From positions 1-34,035 of the forward strand of contig JAKLKW010000033.1 in NCBI GenBank assembly GCA_023150455.1: a stretch of 34,035 nucleotides of DNA, read 5' to 3'. Of the stretch, positions 15,713 through 24,578 are shown one piece after another. The stretch is from Alphaproteobacteria bacterium. Lineage in GTDB: Bacteria; Pseudomonadota; Alphaproteobacteria; JAEULC01. Every line of letters starts with the position of its first letter. The first letter of the stretch is position 1. The position numbers and the translations under genes are program-made. The notes under the pieces were generated by a model. It was not told where the DNA came from. It searched no databases and worked only from the letters and a program-made list of their open reading frames with translations.

Positions 15713-17986
15713 CTAGTTGCTCGTCGAGGTGCTGCTGGATCCGAATGTAGGCCGATCGAAGCCGCCGGCCAAGGTCCCGAGCAGCCGGAAGTTGACCTGG
15801 ACGTAGAACGTGTCGCCCGGCTCGACTTCCTGGTTCTGGGTGAAGGACCGGATCCAGTTGGCGCGGACCGTGAAGCACTCGTCCTCGTACAGCGCGCCGG
15901 CGCCGTAGTTGACCCAGCCCAGGTCGTTGCCGTCGTTCAGGTCCCGCAGCCCGTGCACGTAGACCGACCAGTTCGCGTCGATGCGCGAGGAGACCTGCGC
16001 GCTCGCCTGCTGCACCCGGCCGTTCGAGAAGGTGGTCGAAGGCGCGCGCAGGTAGGTGCCGGACACCTGCAGGATGGGCGGGCCGACGACCGTGATCGCT
16101 TCGGTGCGCTCGACGCTGAAATCGTCCTTGTTCAGGCGCACGCGGCCGATCACGTCGACCCAGGGATGGGGCGACACCTCGAGGCGCGCCACGTAGTCGG
16201 AGCGATGCCCGTCCAGGCCGGAGCCGTCGTTGAACAGCTCGTTTTCGCGCAGGTTGTAGCTCTGGCCGAAGAACGTCGTCGCGTAGCCGCCGCCGGCGTG
16301 ATAGACGCCGGAGCGCAGGCCGTAGATGCCGCGCACGCCGCCGTCGACGCGGTCCGTCCCGGTGAAGCGGTTGGGACTGAACAGGCGCGTATCGTCGAAC
16401 TCGATGTCGACGCTGTCCTCGTTGGGGATCGCGGCGGGGTTCTTGCCGTTGGGGGCCGCGAAGGCGCCCAGCACCGGCTCGATCAGCTGGCGGTATTCTC
16501 CGCCCTGCCGCACGAACGGATAGCTCCACTGCGCGCCGAGCTGCGGGAAGAGGCGGCCGGTCACGCCGTCGTGCTCCTGGTCCGGGCGGCCGGGGTCGCG
16601 CACGTTGTTGACCGAGTAGACGTCGCCCTGCAGCGACGCGGAGAAGCGGTACACGTCGCCGAGCGGCGAGATGAGCGGCACCTGGTAGCCGCCGATCAGC
16701 GACACGCGCCGGCTGTCGGCGCCGTCGTTGCGCTCCAGGATCATGCTGTTGGCGTCCAGGCTCCAACGCCCGCCGTACGACGCCGCCTCGCTCAGGTAGT
16801 TGTAGTTCCAGAACATCGGCACGTAGGGCGTGGTACGGCCGGTGTCGAACGAGCGCAGGCCCTGGAAGGCGTAGGCGTTCGCGGCGGCGTAGTTGCGGCC
16901 CATGAAACCCTCGACATAGGCGTTCGAGGTCAGCAGCTGCGGGTCCTTGAACAGTGCCGGGTTGGTGATGCGGTACAGGCTCAGATAGGTCTTGTCGCTG
17001 GCGCGCTGCAGGTCGAAACCGGTACGCCACGTATCGTCGATGTTCCAGCGCCCGTGTCCGAACACGTGGCCGCGCAGCGCGTTCTCGTCGGTCGAAGGGG
17101 CATCGGTGTCGCTCAGCACCGGGAAGAACTCGCGGTCGGTGCGCGACACGCTGCCGTCGAAGATCACGTCGCCGTTCGTGTAGACCTGCCGGTACTCCAA
17201 GCGCCCCAGCGGCCCCTTCTTCGTGCTGTACATGGGCGAGATGGTGAGGTCCTTGTCGTCGTCGATGACCCAGTAGTAGGTGGGGCCGCTCAAGAACCCG
17301 ACGCTGCTGCCGGTGATGTAGGTCGGGGCCAGGAAGCCGCTTTGGCGCTTCACGGTCGGATCGGGATGCTGGAAATACGGCGTGTAGGCGACCGGGATGC
17401 CGAACATCTCCATGTACGCGTCGTTGTAGCGCACCTGCTGCGCCTGCTGGTCGTGCACCACGCGGCGCGCCTTGAGCTGCCACAGCGGCGCGCGCGAGGG
17501 GTCCTCCTCGCAGGGTTTGCAGGGGCTGAACACGCCCTTGGTCATCTCGGTGCGGTTGCCGCCCGTGCGCCTGGCGCCGTTGGCGGCGAAGCGCGAGTTG
17601 TCGACCAGGAGGATGCGGATGTCGCGGATCACGCCCTCGCGCATCGCATCGGTCAGCTCCATGTAGTCGGCGAACAGCACCTCGCCGTTGGCCTCGATCA
17701 GGCTGACGCTGCCCGAGGCGATCACCGATCCGACCCGCTCGTTGTAGGTCACGGTGTCGGCGAGCAGGGAGCGCTCGCCCTGGGTGACCTCGACGTTGCC
17801 GCGCGCGACGACGACGCCGAGCTCGTTGTCGTAGGTGATCTCGTCCGCCGTCAGCAGGGCCTCCTCGCTGGTCGAAGGTGGCGGCGGCATGCCCATCTGG
17901 GCGCGCGCAGGCGCGCCGGCAAAGGCCGCGAGCAGCAGCGCCGCGAGGAGGGCGAGGGCCGGCGCGAGGCGGAGCGGCGCGCGCAT
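15713..17986 (-). CDS. lptD: LPS-assembly outer-membrane protein LptD
   Basis: Inserts lipopolysaccharide into the outer leaflet with LptE. The 757-residue precursor has a signal peptide (cleavage after ARA, residue 29), an OstA/LptA-like jellyroll (ALLTADEITYDNELGVVVARG, in part LTADEITYDNELG, to about residue 150), then a beta-barrel with the LptD motifs GFLAPTY, GPTYYWVIDDD and LGRLEYRQVY. Cys156 and Cys159 (SPCKPC) and a late Cys in YEDECF may form the disulfides that mature LptD needs. The ATG at 17986 shares a base with the lptG stop (TGATG), so translation is coupled. The frame continues open to 19810 only as a shadow of lptG and lptF. Confidence 0.96.
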   Translation of the reverse strand: MRAPLRLAPALALLAALLLAAFAGAPARAQMGMPPPPSTSEEALLTADEITYDNELGVVVARGNVEVTQGERSLLADTVTYNERVGSVIASGSVSLIEANGEVLFADYMELTDAMREGVIRDIRILLVDNSRFAANGARRTGGNRTEMTKGVFSPCKPCEEDPSRAPLWQLKARRVVHDQQAQQVRYNDAYMEMFGIPVAYTPYFQHPDPTVKRQSGFLAPTYITGSSVGFLSGPTYYWVIDDDKDLTISPMYSTKKGPLGRLEYRQVYTNGDVIFDGSVSRTDREFFPVLSDTDAPSTDENALRGHVFGHGRWNIDDTWRTGFDLQRASDKTYLSLYRITNPALFKDPQLLTSNAYVEGFMGRNYAAANAYAFQGLRSFDTGRTTPYVPMFWNYNYLSEAASYGGRWSLDANSMILERNDGADSRRVSLIGGYQVPLISPLGDVYRFSASLQGDVYSVNNVRDPGRPDQEHDGVTGRLFPQLGAQWSYPFVRQGGEYRQLIEPVLGAFAAPNGKNPAAIPNEDSVDIEFDDTRLFSPNRFTGTDRVDGGVRGIYGLRSGVYHAGGGYATTFFGQSYNLRENELFNDGSGLDGHRSDYVARLEVSPHPWVDVIGRVRLNKDDFSVERTEAITVVGPPILQVSGTYLRAPSTTFSNGRVQQASAQVSSRIDANWSVYVHGLRDLNDGNDLGWVNYGAGALYEDECFTVRANWIRSFTQNQEVEPGDTFYVQVNFRLLGTLAGGFDRPTFGSSSTSTSN

Positions 17987-19080
17987 CAGCCGTCCTCGAG
18001 ATGCAGCAGCATGGCCGCGCCCAGCATCGAGCTCACGCCCGCCGGCGTCCAGGCGGCCAGGATCGCCGGAATGGTGGCGGAGAGGCCCAGCGCCAGCACG
18101 ATGTCCGAGATGAAGAACAGCAGGAACCCCGCGACGACGCCGCCGGCCACCATGTAGGCCGTGCCGCCGCGGCGCGTCGGCCGGAGCGAGAAGGTGGCGG
18201 CGATCAGCACCATGGCGCAGAGCAGGAGCGGCACGGCGAGCTGGGCGTGGAAATGGAGGCGGTGGCGATGGGCCGAGAACCCGGCCTTCTCCAGCGTCGT
18301 GATGAAGCCCTGCAGGTCCCAGAACGACATCGTGTCGGGCGAGGCGAAATTGTCCTGGATGCGCTCGATCGTGAGGTCCGTCGGCAATTCGTAGGTCGCC
18401 GCCGTCTGCGTCGGCTGGTCGGGCAGCGAGACGTGGACCCTTTCGAGCAGCCAGTAGCCTTCCTTGAGCTTGGCCGAGGCGGCGTCGAGGCGGCCGACGA
18501 ACTTGTCGCGGCCCTGGTAGAGGAAGACCACGACGTCCTGCAGCTCGAGCGTCGCCTGGTCCATGCGCGTGGCGTGGATCACCGCCTGGCCGCTGTTGTC
18601 GCCCTGGCGCAGCCACAGCCCCATCGACGACACCGACAGCTGGCTGATCTGCCCCTTGAAGTACATGCCCTCGAGCTGCTCGAAGCGCTGCAGCAGGGCG
18701 GAGGAGATCGGGCTGAACAGGCCGACCTGGATCACCCCGATCGCGGCCGCGATCGAAAGCCCCGGCAGCAGGAACTGCCACACCGAGATGCCGGCCGCGC
18801 GCGCCACCACGAGCTCGTTGCTGCGCGTCAGCCGCCAGAACGCGAACATGCTGCCGAACAGGATGGCGAAGGGCATCACCTCCTGCTCCATCTTCGGCAG
18901 CTTGTAGACGGCCATCTGCAGGATCACCCAGATCGTCACCAGCTCCTTGCCGGTCGACCGCCGCATCAGCTCGATGATGTCGAACATGAAGATGACCGCG
19001 AGCAGGCCGCCGAAGACGCCGGCGACGGCGTAGAAGAACTGTCGCGCGATATACGCGAACAGGGTGCCGGACATGCGCAT
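17986..19080 (-). CDS. lptG: LPS export ABC transporter permease LptG
   Basis: Inner-membrane half of the LptB2FG exporter that pulls LPS out of the membrane. The 364-residue protein has three membrane helices at each end and a periplasmic jellyroll between, as in the family. Motifs include YIARQFFYAVAGVF, MPFAILFGSMFAFWRLTRSNELVVARAAGIS (in part LFGSMFAFWRLTRSNEL) and HFHAQLAVPLLLCAMVLIA. GGGAGG about ten bases upstream supports ATG 19080; a second ATG two codons on is possible. It begins 15 bases after lptF. LptB and LptA/C are not in the window. Confidence 0.95.
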   Translation of the reverse strand: MRMSGTLFAYIARQFFYAVAGVFGGLLAVIFMFDIIELMRRSTGKELVTIWVILQMAVYKLPKMEQEVMPFAILFGSMFAFWRLTRSNELVVARAAGISVWQFLLPGLSIAAAIGVIQVGLFSPISSALLQRFEQLEGMYFKGQISQLSVSSMGLWLRQGDNSGQAVIHATRMDQATLELQDVVVFLYQGRDKFVGRLDAASAKLKEGYWLLERVHVSLPDQPTQTAATYELPTDLTIERIQDNFASPDTMSFWDLQGFITTLEKAGFSAHRHRLHFHAQLAVPLLLCAMVLIAATFSLRPTRRGGTAYMVAGGVVAGFLLFFISDIVLALGLSATIPAILAAWTPAGVSSMLGAAMLLHLEDG

Positions 19081-19095
19081 GTGCCGCCCGCCTCC

Positions 19096-20211
19096 CTACT
19101 GCGCCGTGGCGGGGCGGGCGCCGACCGGCCGCGGCCGGCGGTGCATCGCCCAGGCCGCGACGGCGATCGTCGCGACCGGCACCAGGTACATGGCGGGCCA
19201 GGCCAGGCGCGAATGCGCGCCCAGGCTCACCAGCCCCATGGCGCCGGCCTGGATCACGACCACGACGCCGCAGGCGACCAGCACGCGCATCGACTGGCCG
19301 CGGCGGTTGAAGTCGCCGTAGAGCAGCGCCGAAACCGCGACCATGACGAAGGCGAGCGTCAGGAGCGGCGAGGCGAGCCGGCTGTGGCCTTCGGAGATGA
19401 TCTGCAGCCGGTAACGCCGGTCGGCCAGCGAATCGTCCGGGAAGAACAGCCCGGGCAGGAAGCGCTCGCGCGGCTCGCGCCAGCGGTCCTCGATCCTGAC
19501 CGTGTCGCTGCTGAGCTCGACCGTGTAGCGGTCGAAATAGAGCAGGGACAGGCGCTTGCTGTCGCGGTCGACTTCCTGGCGGTTGCCGTTCATCAGCACG
19601 ACGCGCGGCCCCTCGTCGGTCCGGAGCAGCGCGCCCGACTCCGCCATCAGCGTGACCGGGCTCTGCGGCCGGCGCATGTCGTGCACCATGATGCCGCGCA
19701 GGTCGCCGTCGCCCTCGCGATGGCGCACATAGACGATGACGTTGTCGGCGACCTCGTTGAACGCGCCTTCCTGCAGCAGCAGGTTGGAATAGGCGTGGCG
19801 GATCTCCCACTGCAGGTCCTTGAAGGCGCGGTACGAGGCCGGCAGGAGATAGATGTTGATCACGTAGATGACGGCCATGACCACGGCGGCGAGGTAGAGC
19901 GCCGGTCGCGCCAGCGCGGCCTGGCTGAATCCGACCGCGCGGCAGACGATGAGCTCGCTGTCCATGGTCAGGCGGTTGTAGGTGAACAGCACGGCGGCGA
20001 AGAGCGCGACCGGCAGCACGATCACCAGGAACCGGGGCAGCAGCAGCAGGGCGAGATAGAGGAAGGTCGCCAGCGGCAGGCCGCGGTTGACGATCAGGTC
20101 GACGAAGCGGAGCGATTGGGTCAGCCAGATGGCCAGGGTGAGGCAGAGCGTGATGAAGATCATCACGCTCGCCACCTGGCGGAACACGTACTTGGTGATG
20201 CCGTCCATCAT
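19096..20211 (-). CDS. lptF: LPS export ABC transporter permease LptF
   Basis: Partner of LptG in the LPS exporter. A 371-residue protein with the same topology: helices near ASVMIFITLCLTLAIWLTQ, the coupling segment FTYNRLTMDSELIVCRAVGFS (in part NRLTMDSELIVCRA), a periplasmic domain, and C-terminal helices (LASPLLTLAFVMVAVSALLYG). I use ATG 20211 (MMDGITKYVFRQ), the usual N-terminus; ATG 20208 is equivalent. The frame is open further upstream to 20493 but that part has no LptF similarity and crosses the AT-rich promoter zone. First gene of the lpt-surA-rsmA operon. Confidence 0.93.
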   Translation of the reverse strand: MMDGITKYVFRQVASVMIFITLCLTLAIWLTQSLRFVDLIVNRGLPLATFLYLALLLLPRFLVIVLPVALFAAVLFTYNRLTMDSELIVCRAVGFSQAALARPALYLAAVVMAVIYVINIYLLPASYRAFKDLQWEIRHAYSNLLLQEGAFNEVADNVIVYVRHREGDGDLRGIMVHDMRRPQSPVTLMAESGALLRTDEGPRVVLMNGNRQEVDRDSKRLSLLYFDRYTVELSSDTVRIEDRWREPRERFLPGLFFPDDSLADRRYRLQIISEGHSRLASPLLTLAFVMVAVSALLYGDFNRRGQSMRVLVACGVVVVIQAGAMGLVSLGAHSRLAWPAMYLVPVATIAVAAWAMHRRPRPVGARPATAQ

Positions 20212-20236
20212 CCCGTGCCGACTATATCGCCCGGTT

Positions 20237-20265
20237 AATGTAAATCCTAGGCTTTTGGCCGATAA
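20237..20265 (-). promoter_or_regulatory. Weak candidate promoter for the lptF operon; 280-base divergent gap
   Basis: On the minus strand TTATCG (20260-20265), 17 bases, TACATT (20237-20242). It falls in an unusually AT-rich patch (20221-20300) of the gap between divergent lptF and the second MBOAT gene, where promoters are expected. The hexamers are poor matches. The remaining gap to 20491 is GC-rich again; TAGTGT near 20440 with a weak GTGCAA 17 bases before is a still poorer candidate for the plus strand. Confidence 0.28.
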
Positions 20266-20491
20266 CCCTTGGAAAACTCTGATCTGTTGCCTGTAGCCCA
20301 CAGCCGGTGAACTGATTCGCTGCGGCGCAATATCGGCGAAGCGGCCGGCCTGGATCGGCGGCCATTTGAGCGCCGGATTGTGACCGTCCTGTGGCCGTTC
20401 GCGGCGGGGAAAGCGGCGTGCAAGCCCGGGGCGGGGCTGGTAGTGTCGCCGCCCTCGGTTCCGGCGCGGCGTCTGCAGCCCTTTCGTTCCC

Positions 20492-21871
20492 ATGTTGTTC
20501 CATACCCAAGCATTCCTCTTGGCTTTCCTGCCGTTGACGGTGGCCGCGTATTACGGGCTGGCCGCGCGGCCGCAGGGGCGGCGCTGGGCCATGATCGCGG
20601 CCTCGCTGGTTTTCTACGGCTACTGGGACTGGCGGCTCGTGCCGCTGCTGGTCGGGTCGGTCGTGCTCAACTGGGGGCTTTCGCGCCTGCCGCCGCGCCT
20701 GCCGCTCGGCCGTATCGTCGCCCTCGGCGTTGCCGCCAACCTGCTCGTGCTCGGGCTGTTCAAGTACGCCGATTTCCTGGTCGGCAACGTCGAGGCGCTC
20801 ATCGGCCTGAAGCACGACCCGTACGGCATCGTGCTGCCGCTGGGCATCAGCTTCTTCACGTTCCAGCAGATCTCCTACCTCGTCGATCTCGGCCGCGGCC
20901 AGGCACCGCGCTATCGCTTCGCCGACTACGCGTTGTGGGTCGTGCTGTTCCCCCACCTGATCGCCGGGCCGATCATCCGCCATCACGAGATCATCGACCA
21001 GTTTGCGCTCGATCCCCTGCGGCCGGGCCTGGCCGAGCGGATCGCCCGCGGCCTCGTGCTGCTGACGCTCGGCATCGCCAAGAAGGTCATGATCGCCGAT
21101 CCCCTGGCGGCGATCGCCGACCCGGTGTTCCTGGCCGCGGCGCAAGGCAAGGCGGTCGGGCTGGTCGACGGCTGGGCCGCCGGTCTCGCCTTCTCGCTGC
21201 AGATATTCTTCGATTTCTCCGGCTATTCCGACATGGCAATGGGCATCGGCCTGCTGCTCGGGCTGATGCTGCCGGTCAATTTCCTGGCGCCCTACCGCGC
21301 GACGTCGATCCGCGCGTTCTGGCGGCGCTGGCATATCACCCTGTCGCGCTTCCTGCGCGACTACCTGTACATCCCGCTCGGCGGCAACCGCGCCGGCCCG
21401 CGCCGGCGCGCCGCGGCCACGATCGCGACCATGCTGCTGGGCGGCCTGTGGCACGGGGCGGGCTGGACGTTCGTCGCCTGGGGCGGGCTGCACGGGCTCG
21501 CGCTCGCGGTCAACCAGCGCTGGTCGGAGACCGGGCGGCGCTGCCCGGCCCTGCTCGGCTGGCTCATGACCATCCTGGTCGTGGTCGTCGGCTTCGTGCT
21601 GTTCCGCGCGACCGGCTTCGGCGCCGCTGCCGCCGTGCTCGCCGGCATGGCGGGCTTCAGCGGACTGGGCCCCGCCCTGGGAGCGAACGCCTGGTCGCTG
21701 ATTCTGGCCGCGGGCCTCGTCGCCGTGGTCGGGCCGGCGGCGCACCAGGTCGCGCTGGAGCGGCTCACGCCGCAACCGTGGGTGGCGGTCGCGGCCGGGC
21801 TCGGTTTCGTCTATCTGCTGCTCGAGATCGGCGGCGGGCGCAACACCGAGTTCATCTATTTCCAGTTCTAG
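20492..21871 (+). CDS. AlgI/DltB-like MBOAT O-acyltransferase (cassette B)
   Basis: A complete 459-residue MBOAT with about ten to twelve membrane segments. Family motifs in order: SLVFYGYWDWR (38-48), GLFKYADF, LPLGISFFTFQQISYL (115-130), AGPIIRHHEI, FFDFSGYSDMAMGIGLLLG, FWRRWHITLSRFLRDYLYIPLGGNR (in pieces; His291) and GGLWHGAGWTF with the presumed catalytic His321, near the AlgI position. It ends in EFIYFQF, like cassette A. ATG 20492 is the common MLFHTQAFLLAFLP start; no strong ribosome site precedes it. The next SGNH gene starts 16 bases on. Its acceptor is unknown: no alginate, cellulose or teichoic acid synthesis gene is nearby, and the LPS-export operon is divergent from it. Confidence 0.95.
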   Translation: MLFHTQAFLLAFLPLTVAAYYGLAARPQGRRWAMIAASLVFYGYWDWRLVPLLVGSVVLNWGLSRLPPRLPLGRIVALGVAANLLVLGLFKYADFLVGNVEALIGLKHDPYGIVLPLGISFFTFQQISYLVDLGRGQAPRYRFADYALWVVLFPHLIAGPIIRHHEIIDQFALDPLRPGLAERIARGLVLLTLGIAKKVMIADPLAAIADPVFLAAAQGKAVGLVDGWAAGLAFSLQIFFDFSGYSDMAMGIGLLLGLMLPVNFLAPYRATSIRAFWRRWHITLSRFLRDYLYIPLGGNRAGPRRRAAATIATMLLGGLWHGAGWTFVAWGGLHGLALAVNQRWSETGRRCPALLGWLMTILVVVVGFVLFRATGFGAAAAVLAGMAGFSGLGPALGANAWSLILAAGLVAVVGPAAHQVALERLTPQPWVAVAAGLGFVYLLLEIGGGRNTEFIYFQF

Positions 21872-21887
21872 GGTGGGCAGCGGGCGC

Positions 21888-22973
21888 ATGACATCCACCC
21901 AGGCGACGAACCACGCGGCCCAACGGCGCTGGCGGCGGTTCCTCGCCGCGTTGCTCGGCGCCGGGCTCGGGCTCGGCCTGCTCCTCTATGCCCTGCTGCT
22001 CGTCGTCGACGGCTACGACACGGTGTGGTTCTCGCCGCCCTTCGACCGCGAGCCGGTGACGTCGAACCAGCGCTTCTCCTTCCCCGCGCTTGCGCGGAAA
22101 GCCCGCTTCGACAGCGCCATCATCGGCACGTCGACCACGCGCCTGTTCCGGCCCGAGAAGCTGAACCCCTTGTTCCAGGCGCGGTTCGTGAACCTGTCCA
22201 TGAACGACGCCACCGCCTGGGAGCAGGCGCGGCTGTTCGACGTGTTTCGCCGCCATCATCCGGCGCCGCGGACGGCGATCTTCGGCATCGACGCCGTGTG
22301 GTGCGCGGTCGGCGACGACTTCCGCCGCCTGACGCCGCGCCCGTTCCCCGCCTGGATGTACGACGACAGCCGCTGGAACGACCTCTTGCACCTGTTCAAC
22401 CTGCCGGCGGTCGAGGAGACCGGGCGCCAGCTCTTCTACCTGACCGGCCTGCGCAAGCCGAAATACGGCAAGGACGGCTACACCAACTTCCTGCCGCCGG
22501 ACAGCGCCTACGACGTGCAGCGGGCGCGGCTGCGCATCTACGGGCCCGAGGGGCCGCGGCCGCGCACGGTTCCACAATCAAACGTAAACGTTCCCGCGGA
22601 CCAGGCCGCCGGGTGGCGATTCCCCATGCATCCGCTGCTGACGGGCATGCTCGACGCGCTTCCGCCGGCGACGCTGAAGCTCATGGCGGTAGTTCCATAC
22701 CACATCTTCGGCCAGCCGGTCGACCGTACCGAGCAGGCCGCGGTCTGGGCCGAGTGCAAGCGCCGCCTGGCCGCCATGGCCGCCGCGCGCCCCAACGCGC
22801 ATCTGGTGGATTTCATGATCGAATCGCCGATCACCACGCGCGACGAGAACTATTGGGACCCGCTGCACTTCACCACGGCCATCGCCGACCGTCTGGCGGA
22901 CGCGCTGGCCGAGGCGGTGCGGCAACGCCGCGATGCAGAAGGGGTATACCGCTATTTCGGCGGCTCCGGCTGA
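21888..22973 (+). CDS. Membrane-anchored SGNH/DltD-like protein (cassette B)
   Basis: A 361-residue paralogue of the two proteins at 1117 and 2187. After a 15-residue cytoplasmic lead comes a membrane segment (about 18-40), then IIGTSTTRL (candidate Ser82), GIDAVWC, WMYDDSRWND, KYGKDGYTNFLPP, AECKRRL, and NYWDPLH (Asp324, His327). I start at ATG 21888; a GTG at 21873 would lie directly behind the MBOAT stop with no better signal. A late insertion (PQSNVNVPADQ) distinguishes it from cassette A copies. Only one SGNH gene accompanies this MBOAT. Function is inferred as in cassette A: acyl transfer or release on an envelope glycan. Confidence 0.82.
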   Translation: MTSTQATNHAAQRRWRRFLAALLGAGLGLGLLLYALLLVVDGYDTVWFSPPFDREPVTSNQRFSFPALARKARFDSAIIGTSTTRLFRPEKLNPLFQARFVNLSMNDATAWEQARLFDVFRRHHPAPRTAIFGIDAVWCAVGDDFRRLTPRPFPAWMYDDSRWNDLLHLFNLPAVEETGRQLFYLTGLRKPKYGKDGYTNFLPPDSAYDVQRARLRIYGPEGPRPRTVPQSNVNVPADQAAGWRFPMHPLLTGMLDALPPATLKLMAVVPYHIFGQPVDRTEQAAVWAECKRRLAAMAAARPNAHLVDFMIESPITTRDENYWDPLHFTTAIADRLADALAEAVRQRRDAEGVYRYFGGSG

Positions 22974-22998
22974 CGCGGCCGTGGCGCCCTGCTATGGT
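22970..22998 (+). promoter_or_regulatory. Candidate promoter for pepA-holC
   Basis: CTGACG (22970-22975), 17 bases, TATGGT (22993-22998); four of six consensus bases in each box with ideal spacing. It overlaps the stop codon of the SGNH gene and would start RNA about 70 bases before pepA. A small AGACG-TTT-CGTCT hairpin (23037-23049) lies in that leader. Confidence 0.42.
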
Positions 22999-23072
22999 TG
23001 CGGCAAGGGGCCTGCCGACGTGCTCCGCCTTCAACAAGACGTTTCGTCTCAATCCAGTGCATCAGAGGTCTT

Positions 23073-24578
23073 ATGCTGAAGATCGCCTTCGCCGAGCCCA
23101 AGCTGCCGACCGCCGGTACCTATGCCGTCGCCGTCTCGGCCGACCGCACGTTGTCGCCGGAGGGGCTCGAGCTCGACAAGAAGCTCGGTGGCGCACTCAG
23201 GCGGGCGATGAATGCCAGCCGCTTCACCGGCAAGCGCGACGAGGTGCTGGCGGTCCTGAGCCCGCACGACCTGAGCGTGCAGCGCGTGCTGCTTTACGGC
23301 GTCGGCAAGGCCGAGGAGCTGTCGGATCTGCGCCTGCAGGGCGTGGGCGCGGCGATCCTCGCGCATCTGAACCAGGCCGGCGAGTCCGAGGCGACCGTCT
23401 CGGTCGGCCGCCTCGGCGGCGCGACGGGCACCGCGGCGCAGCGCGCGGTCGAGCTCGCCTACGGCGCGCTGCTGCGCTCCTACCGCTTCGACAAGTACCG
23501 CACGCGCGAGAAGCCGGAGAAGAAGCCGAGCCTGAAGAAGCTGACCGTGGCCGTGACCGGCGCCTCGGCCGCGCAGCGCTCGTTCATGACGCGCGAAAAG
23601 ATCGCCGACGGCGTCTTCATGACCCGCGATCTCGTGTCGGAGCCGCCCAACGTCCTGCATCCGCCGGGCATGGCCGAGCACGCGCGTACGCTCGCGAAGC
23701 TCGGCGTCGACGTCGAGGTGCTGGGGCTGAAGGACCTGAAGAAGCTCGGCATGGGCGCGCTGATCGGCGTGGCCCAGGGCAGCGCGCACGAGCCGCACGT
23801 GGTCGTGATGCGCTGGAGCGGCGATCCCAAGGGGCGCGACCGCAAGCCGGTGGCGTTCTGCGGCAAGGGCGTCACCTTCGACACCGGCGGCATCTCGCTG
23901 AAGCCCGCCGCCGGCATGGAGGACATGAAGTGGGACATGGCCGGCTCCGGCGCGGTGGTCGGCCTGATGAAGACCCTTGCCGGGCGCCGCGCGCGCGTCA
24001 ATGCCGTCGGCATCGTCGGCATGGTCGAGAACATGCCGTCGGCGACCGCGCAGCGGCCGAGCGACATCGTCAAGTCGATGTCCGGGCAGACGATCGAGGT
24101 GCTCAACACCGACGCCGAGGGAAGGCTGGTGCTGGCCGACGTGCTTTGGTACTGCCAGGACCGCTTCAAGCCGCGCTTCATGGTCGACCTCGCCACGCTG
24201 ACCGGCGCGATCGTCGTCGCGCTCGGCAGCGAGCACGCGGGCCTGTTCTCCAACAACGACGAGCTGGCGGAGAAGCTCTTGGCTGCCGGCAAGTCGACCG
24301 GCGAGCTGCTGTGGCGCATGCCGCTGTCCGAGGCCTACGACCAGGAGATCGACAGCGACGTCGCGGACGTCAAGAACATCAGCGGCGGTCGCGGCGGCGG
24401 CGGCATCATCGGCGCGCAGTTCCTGCAGCGGTTCGTCAACAACGCGCCCTGGGCCCATCTCGACATCGCCGGCATGGCCTGGTCGAAGAAGGACCAGGGC
24501 ACCGTGCCGAAGGGCGCCACCGCCTTCGGCGTGCGCCTGCTCGACCGCCTCGTCGCCGACAACTACGAATCTTCGTGA
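23073..24578 (+). CDS. pepA: Leucyl aminopeptidase (M17)
   Basis: Two-metal aminopeptidase that removes N-terminal residues in peptide turnover; in E. coli it also binds DNA in cer/Xer recombination. The 501-residue protein keeps all metal ligands and catalytic residues: Lys265, Asp270 (GKGVTFDTGG), Lys277 (SLKP), Asp288 (KWDMAG), Asp347, Glu349 and Arg351 (NTDAEGRL), each offset by five from E. coli PepA. ATG 23073 is preceded by AGAGG at five bases. The stop overlaps the holC start as GTGA, the conserved pepA-holC pair. Confidence 0.97.
   Translation: MLKIAFAEPKLPTAGTYAVAVSADRTLSPEGLELDKKLGGALRRAMNASRFTGKRDEVLAVLSPHDLSVQRVLLYGVGKAEELSDLRLQGVGAAILAHLNQAGESEATVSVGRLGGATGTAAQRAVELAYGALLRSYRFDKYRTREKPEKKPSLKKLTVAVTGASAAQRSFMTREKIADGVFMTRDLVSEPPNVLHPPGMAEHARTLAKLGVDVEVLGLKDLKKLGMGALIGVAQGSAHEPHVVVMRWSGDPKGRDRKPVAFCGKGVTFDTGGISLKPAAGMEDMKWDMAGSGAVVGLMKTLAGRRARVNAVGIVGMVENMPSATAQRPSDIVKSMSGQTIEVLNTDAEGRLVLADVLWYCQDRFKPRFMVDLATLTGAIVVALGSEHAGLFSNNDELAEKLLAAGKSTGELLWRMPLSEAYDQEIDSDVADVKNISGGRGGGGIIGAQFLQRFVNNAPWAHLDIAGMAWSKKDQGTVPKGATAFGVRLLDRLVADNYESS

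Noticed and set aside
20222..21898. 558-codon open frame antisense to the second MBOAT gene
   Set aside because: Asp/Arg/Gln-rich shadow of the MBOAT codons, with no recognisable fold or start signal.
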